Shown one piece after another: positions 6,702 through 8,692 of a stretch of 8,692 nt of DNA; positions within the stretch are counted from its first letter, which is position 1; every line of letters begins with the position of its first letter. Below the pieces are notes generated by a model. It had not been told where the DNA came from and ran no database searches. It saw only the letters and a list, made by a program, of their open reading frames with translations. Made by a program: the position numbers and the translations under genes. The stretch is from an uncultured Arthrobacter sp. (lineage in GTDB: Bacteria > Actinomycetota > Actinomycetes > Actinomycetales > Micrococcaceae). The DNA lies in assembly GCA_937873245.1 (NCBI GenBank), contig CALMVY010000043.1, positions 1-8,692 of the forward strand, in the 5' to 3' direction.

Positions 6702-7343
6702 CTAGACGGGCGGCTGTGAGCCGTTCTGCCGCAGCACGTAGTGGCGGAGGAACGCGCTGGCGTCCACCAGTTCGGCCGCCGAGATGGAGTGGCCCATTCC
6801 GGGGTAGGTCCGCGCCGTGAGCTGCGTGTGCTCGTGGAGCCACTCTTCGGTGTGCTCCGTGGCGGCGTCATTGATCACCGCATCGTCCCGGTCCCTGCCC
6901 CAGAAGAAGGGCGGGCGGGACTCGAACGATTCGCTCATCGCGAGGAGTTCGTTTTCCAGGACAAAACCGGACAGCCCGACGACGGCCCGGAACTGCGCCG
7001 GCCGCAGCCGCAGCAGGGTGCTGGCCATGGCCATGCCCTGCGAGTAGCCGAACAGGCTGACGCTGCTGTGCTGCGCCTTGACGGATTCGATCCAGCCGAA
7101 AACAGCGTTCGTGGAGGAGATGACGTCGGCGAAGTCATGGGTCAGGAAGTAGTCCAGCAGGAACCAGCCGTAGCCGTCCCCGATCACCTTGGGTCCTCGC
7201 AGCGCGGCGCAGGTGAACGCGGACGGCAGGGAGTCGAAGAGTTTGGTCATCCGGGATTCATCCCTGCCGTAGCCGTGCATCATTACCAGCAGGGGCGTTC
7301 CGGCGCGTTCATGTTCCGGTTTGGACCAGACGACTGTCTCCAT
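6702..7343 (-). CDS. alpha/beta-hydrolase, phospholipase/carboxylesterase type
   Basis: A 213-residue single-domain alpha/beta-hydrolase of the size of the phospholipase/carboxylesterase (PF02230-like) family. Visible features are the oxyanion-hole segment VMMHGYGRDE, the nucleophile elbow GYSQG (S101), an Asp in DRDDAVI (probably D154) and the catalytic His of PGMGHSIS (H185). It should hydrolyse short-chain carboxylic esters or thioesters. No signal peptide or membrane segment is present, so it is cytoplasmic. The ATG at 7343 lies 9 bases beyond the stop of the ketosynthase gene with no strong ribosome-binding site, so it is probably translated by coupling from the upstream gene. Natural substrate is unknown. 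A link to acyl chains is suggested only by the neighbouring ketosynthase. Confidence 0.87.
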   Translation of the reverse strand: METVVWSKPEHERAGTPLLVMMHGYGRDESRMTKLFDSLPSAFTCAALRGPKVIGDGYGWFLLDYFLTHDFADVISSTNAVFGWIESVKAQHSSVSLFGYSQGMAMASTLLRLRPAQFRAVVGLSGFVLENELLAMSESFESRPPFFWGRDRDDAVINDAATEHTEEWLHEHTQLTARTYPGMGHSISAAELVDASAFLRHYVLRQNGSQPPV

Positions 7344-7352
7344 CGGAACAGC

Positions 7353-8692
7353 CTAGCTTTCGGTGATCACCAGCGCGGTGCTGTGCCCGCCGAATCCGAA
7401 AGCGTTGGCTATGCCCGCTCCCGCCTTTTGGCCCGAGGCTGTTCCCCGGATGAGGTTGAGGTCGATCCCGCCGTCGGGCTCGTCAAGGTTGCTGGTGCCG
7501 GGGAACGCCCCGGTCTTCAAGGCCTGGATCATCACGATGGCGCCGAGCGCCCCGGCGCCGCCGAGGAGGTGCCCGGTGAGGGATTTCGTGGAGGTGACGG
7601 GAACCTGGTTTCCGAGCACGGCCCTGATGGCTTCAGCTTCCAGGCGGTCGCCCACGGGAGTGGACGTTGCGTGGGCATGGACCAGGCCGATGTCCTGCGG
7701 ACCCAGCCCCGCGGCCGCGATCGCCCTTTCCATGACCCGGCGCTGCATGGCGGGATCAGCGGCGACGATGTCGACGGCGTCGGACGTCACCGCGGATCCG
7801 GCCACGACGCCGAGGATATCGGCCCCGCGGGCGCGGGCGTGGTCTTCCCGTTCCAGGACGAGGATGGCGGCACCCTCGGCGAGAACGAAGCCGTCCCGGT
7901 CCTTGTCGAAGGGCCGCGATGCGAACTGCGGGTCCCCGTTGCGTGTGGAGAGGGCGCGGATTTGTGCGAACCCGCTGATGATCAGGCCGTTGATGCACGA
8001 ATCCACACCGCCGGCGATCACCACGTCCGCCGCCCCCGCGCGGATCATGCCGGCCGCCTGGGAGATGGCCTCGGCCCCGGAGGCGCAGGCACTCACCGGG
8101 GTCCGCGCGCCGCCTTTGGCCCCGACATCAATGGACACCCAGGCCGCGGGGGCGTTGGTCATGATGCGGGTGAGGGTGTGCGGGGATACCCTGCGCGGGC
8201 CGCTGGCATCAAGCGTCCGGGTGTGCTCCAGGGTGGTGTCCAGGCCGCCGTAGCCTGAGCCGATCACTACCGCCAGGCGCTCGGGGTCAGCCTGGGGCCG
8301 GCCGGCCTGCGCCCACGCTTCCCGGGCTGCAATCAGCGCCAGGTGCCCGCACCGGTCCATCCTCTTGTATTCGGGAGTGGTGAGTTGCGAGGGGACGTCA
8401 ACGTCCACCCGGCCGGCCATGCGGACGGGAAGGCCCTGTGCCCAGTCCTCCTCCAGCGCCGCGATGCCCGTGTAGTTGGTCAGGTAGCCGTAGCGCTGCG
8501 AGCCGACCGCCGTGGGGGGGATGCCCGACTTGACCGGGGGCTTGAACTTCGTGTAGGTGGCGGCCTTCCGCCACATGCGGATCAGGTCGTCCTTCGTGAC
8601 CGAGGTGTACTGCCCGGTGTAGTTCTTCCACCGGGTGTAGGTGGTCGGGTTGAGGCCGATGGAGGTGTAGCCGGAGGGCGCGCCGCCGTAGA
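7353..8692 (-). CDS. fabF: beta-ketoacyl-ACP synthase II-like, N-terminus replaced
   Basis: From about 8468 down to the TAG at 7353 this is a FabF/KAS II condensing enzyme, which extends acyl-ACP with malonyl-ACP in fatty acid synthesis. Counting from the ATG at 8576, the catalytic residues are C164 (VSACASGAEA), H302 (HAHATSTPVGD), and K331 and H336 (KSLTGHLLGGAG). The glycine-rich tail ANAFGFGGHS is also intact. Recognisable ketosynthase homology begins at GIAALEEDWAQGLPV (G37). The family's first 30-35 residues, with the VTGxGxxxPxG strand, are absent. In their place the same frame continues without a stop to the window edge, reading unrelated sequence. ATG 8576 gives 407 residues, close to a normal FabF, but that is coincidence: the first 36 are not ketosynthase. 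The gene is therefore 5'-truncated and fused, and the protein would probably not fold normally. It is followed after 9 bases by the esterase gene. Confidence 0.8.
   Translation of the reverse strand, partial: YGGAPSGYTSIGLNPTTYTRWKNYTGQYTSVTKDDLIRMWRKAATYTKFKPPVKSGIPPTAVGSQRYGYLTNYTGIAALEEDWAQGLPVRMAGRVDVDVPSQLTTPEYKRMDRCGHLALIAAREAWAQAGRPQADPERLAVVIGSGYGGLDTTLEHTRTLDASGPRRVSPHTLTRIMTNAPAAWVSIDVGAKGGARTPVSACASGAEAISQAAGMIRAGAADVVIAGGVDSCINGLIISGFAQIRALSTRNGDPQFASRPFDKDRDGFVLAEGAAILVLEREDHARARGADILGVVAGSAVTSDAVDIVAADPAMQRRVMERAIAAAGLGPQDIGLVHAHATSTPVGDRLEAEAIRAVLGNQVPVTSTKSLTGHLLGGAGALGAIVMIQALKTGAFPGTSNLDEPDGGIDLNLIRGTASGQKAGAGIANAFGFGGHSTALVITES
8469..8692 (-). other. phage capsid-like segment fused in frame to fabF
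   Basis: These 74 codons precede the ketosynthase part in the same frame. They read SGYTSIGLNPTTYTRWKNYT, then QYTSVTKDDLIRMWRKAATY, TKFKPPV and QRYGYLTNYTG. The pattern NPxTYxRWKN, a TKDDL..MWRKA stretch, then PP and YGYLTNY matches, from memory, the N-terminal half of a family of tailed-phage major capsid or structural proteins. It has nothing of a ketosynthase. The segment is rich in Tyr, Thr and Lys, unlike the Ala-rich protein it joins. It is partial at the window edge. The capsid assignment rests on recall without a search; an unrelated structural protein is the alternative. Confidence 0.55.

Noticed and set aside
6741..8258. Long open frame of about 505 codons on the plus strand
   Set aside because: It lies entirely antisense to the ketosynthase and esterase genes, whose catalytic motifs are clear. 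Its translation is Gly/Arg/Asp-rich with no recognisable domain, as expected for a GC-rich shadow frame.
8576..8578. ATG 8576 as a genuine fabF start
   Set aside because: It gives a normal length, but the frame is open for at least 38 codons upstream with continuous phage-like sequence, and the residues after the ATG are not ketosynthase. The ATG is internal to the upstream reading frame.

Overview
The window is GC-rich DNA (about two thirds G+C by eye) with closely packed genes and GTG/ATG starts. Its protein families look like those of a high-GC Gram-positive soil actinobacterium. The LacI-type regulator, phosphoglucomutase and GH65 proteins read most like Arthrobacter/Pseudarthrobacter (Micrococcaceae); that placement is from memory of such proteins, not from a search.

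Left part (1-2209, plus strand): the C-terminal end of a large GH63/MGH1-like alpha-glucosidase, whose start lies outside the window, overlaps by 17 bases a complete GH13 (alpha-amylase superfamily) protein with all four GH13 motifs and the full catalytic triad. Neither visible part shows an export signal, so both probably act on alpha-glucosides in the cytoplasm.

Middle part (2220-6634, minus strand): a compact sugar phosphorolysis locus, transcribed right to left as LacI-family regulator, beta-phosphoglucomutase (HAD), then GH65 disaccharide phosphorylase. GH65 enzymes of this type split an alpha-linked glucose disaccharide with phosphate into beta-glucose 1-phosphate and glucose, and the mutase turns the first product into glucose 6-phosphate. 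A near-palindromic LacI-type operator lies 57 bases before the regulator start, which suggests autoregulation. Two short repeat structures occupy the spacers before the mutase and before the phosphorylase. This unit converges on the GH63/GH13 pair with only 10 bases between stop codons, so the two halves together form an alpha-glucoside utilisation island. No transporter is visible.

Right part (6702-8692, minus strand): a beta-ketoacyl-ACP synthase (FabF/KAS II type) followed after 9 bases by a small alpha/beta-hydrolase esterase. The synthase is abnormal. Its catalytic Cys-His-His set is intact, but the universal N-terminal segment is missing. In its place, in the same frame and open to the window edge, is about 74 codons of unrelated sequence that resembles a tailed-phage major capsid protein. 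The junction lies near 8466-8471. It is either a contig/assembly chimera or a true recombination scar, and it is the most unusual thing in the window.

I found no tRNA, rRNA, CRISPR array, insertion sequence or convincing intrinsic terminator. No stretch longer than about 140 bases lacks a gene.
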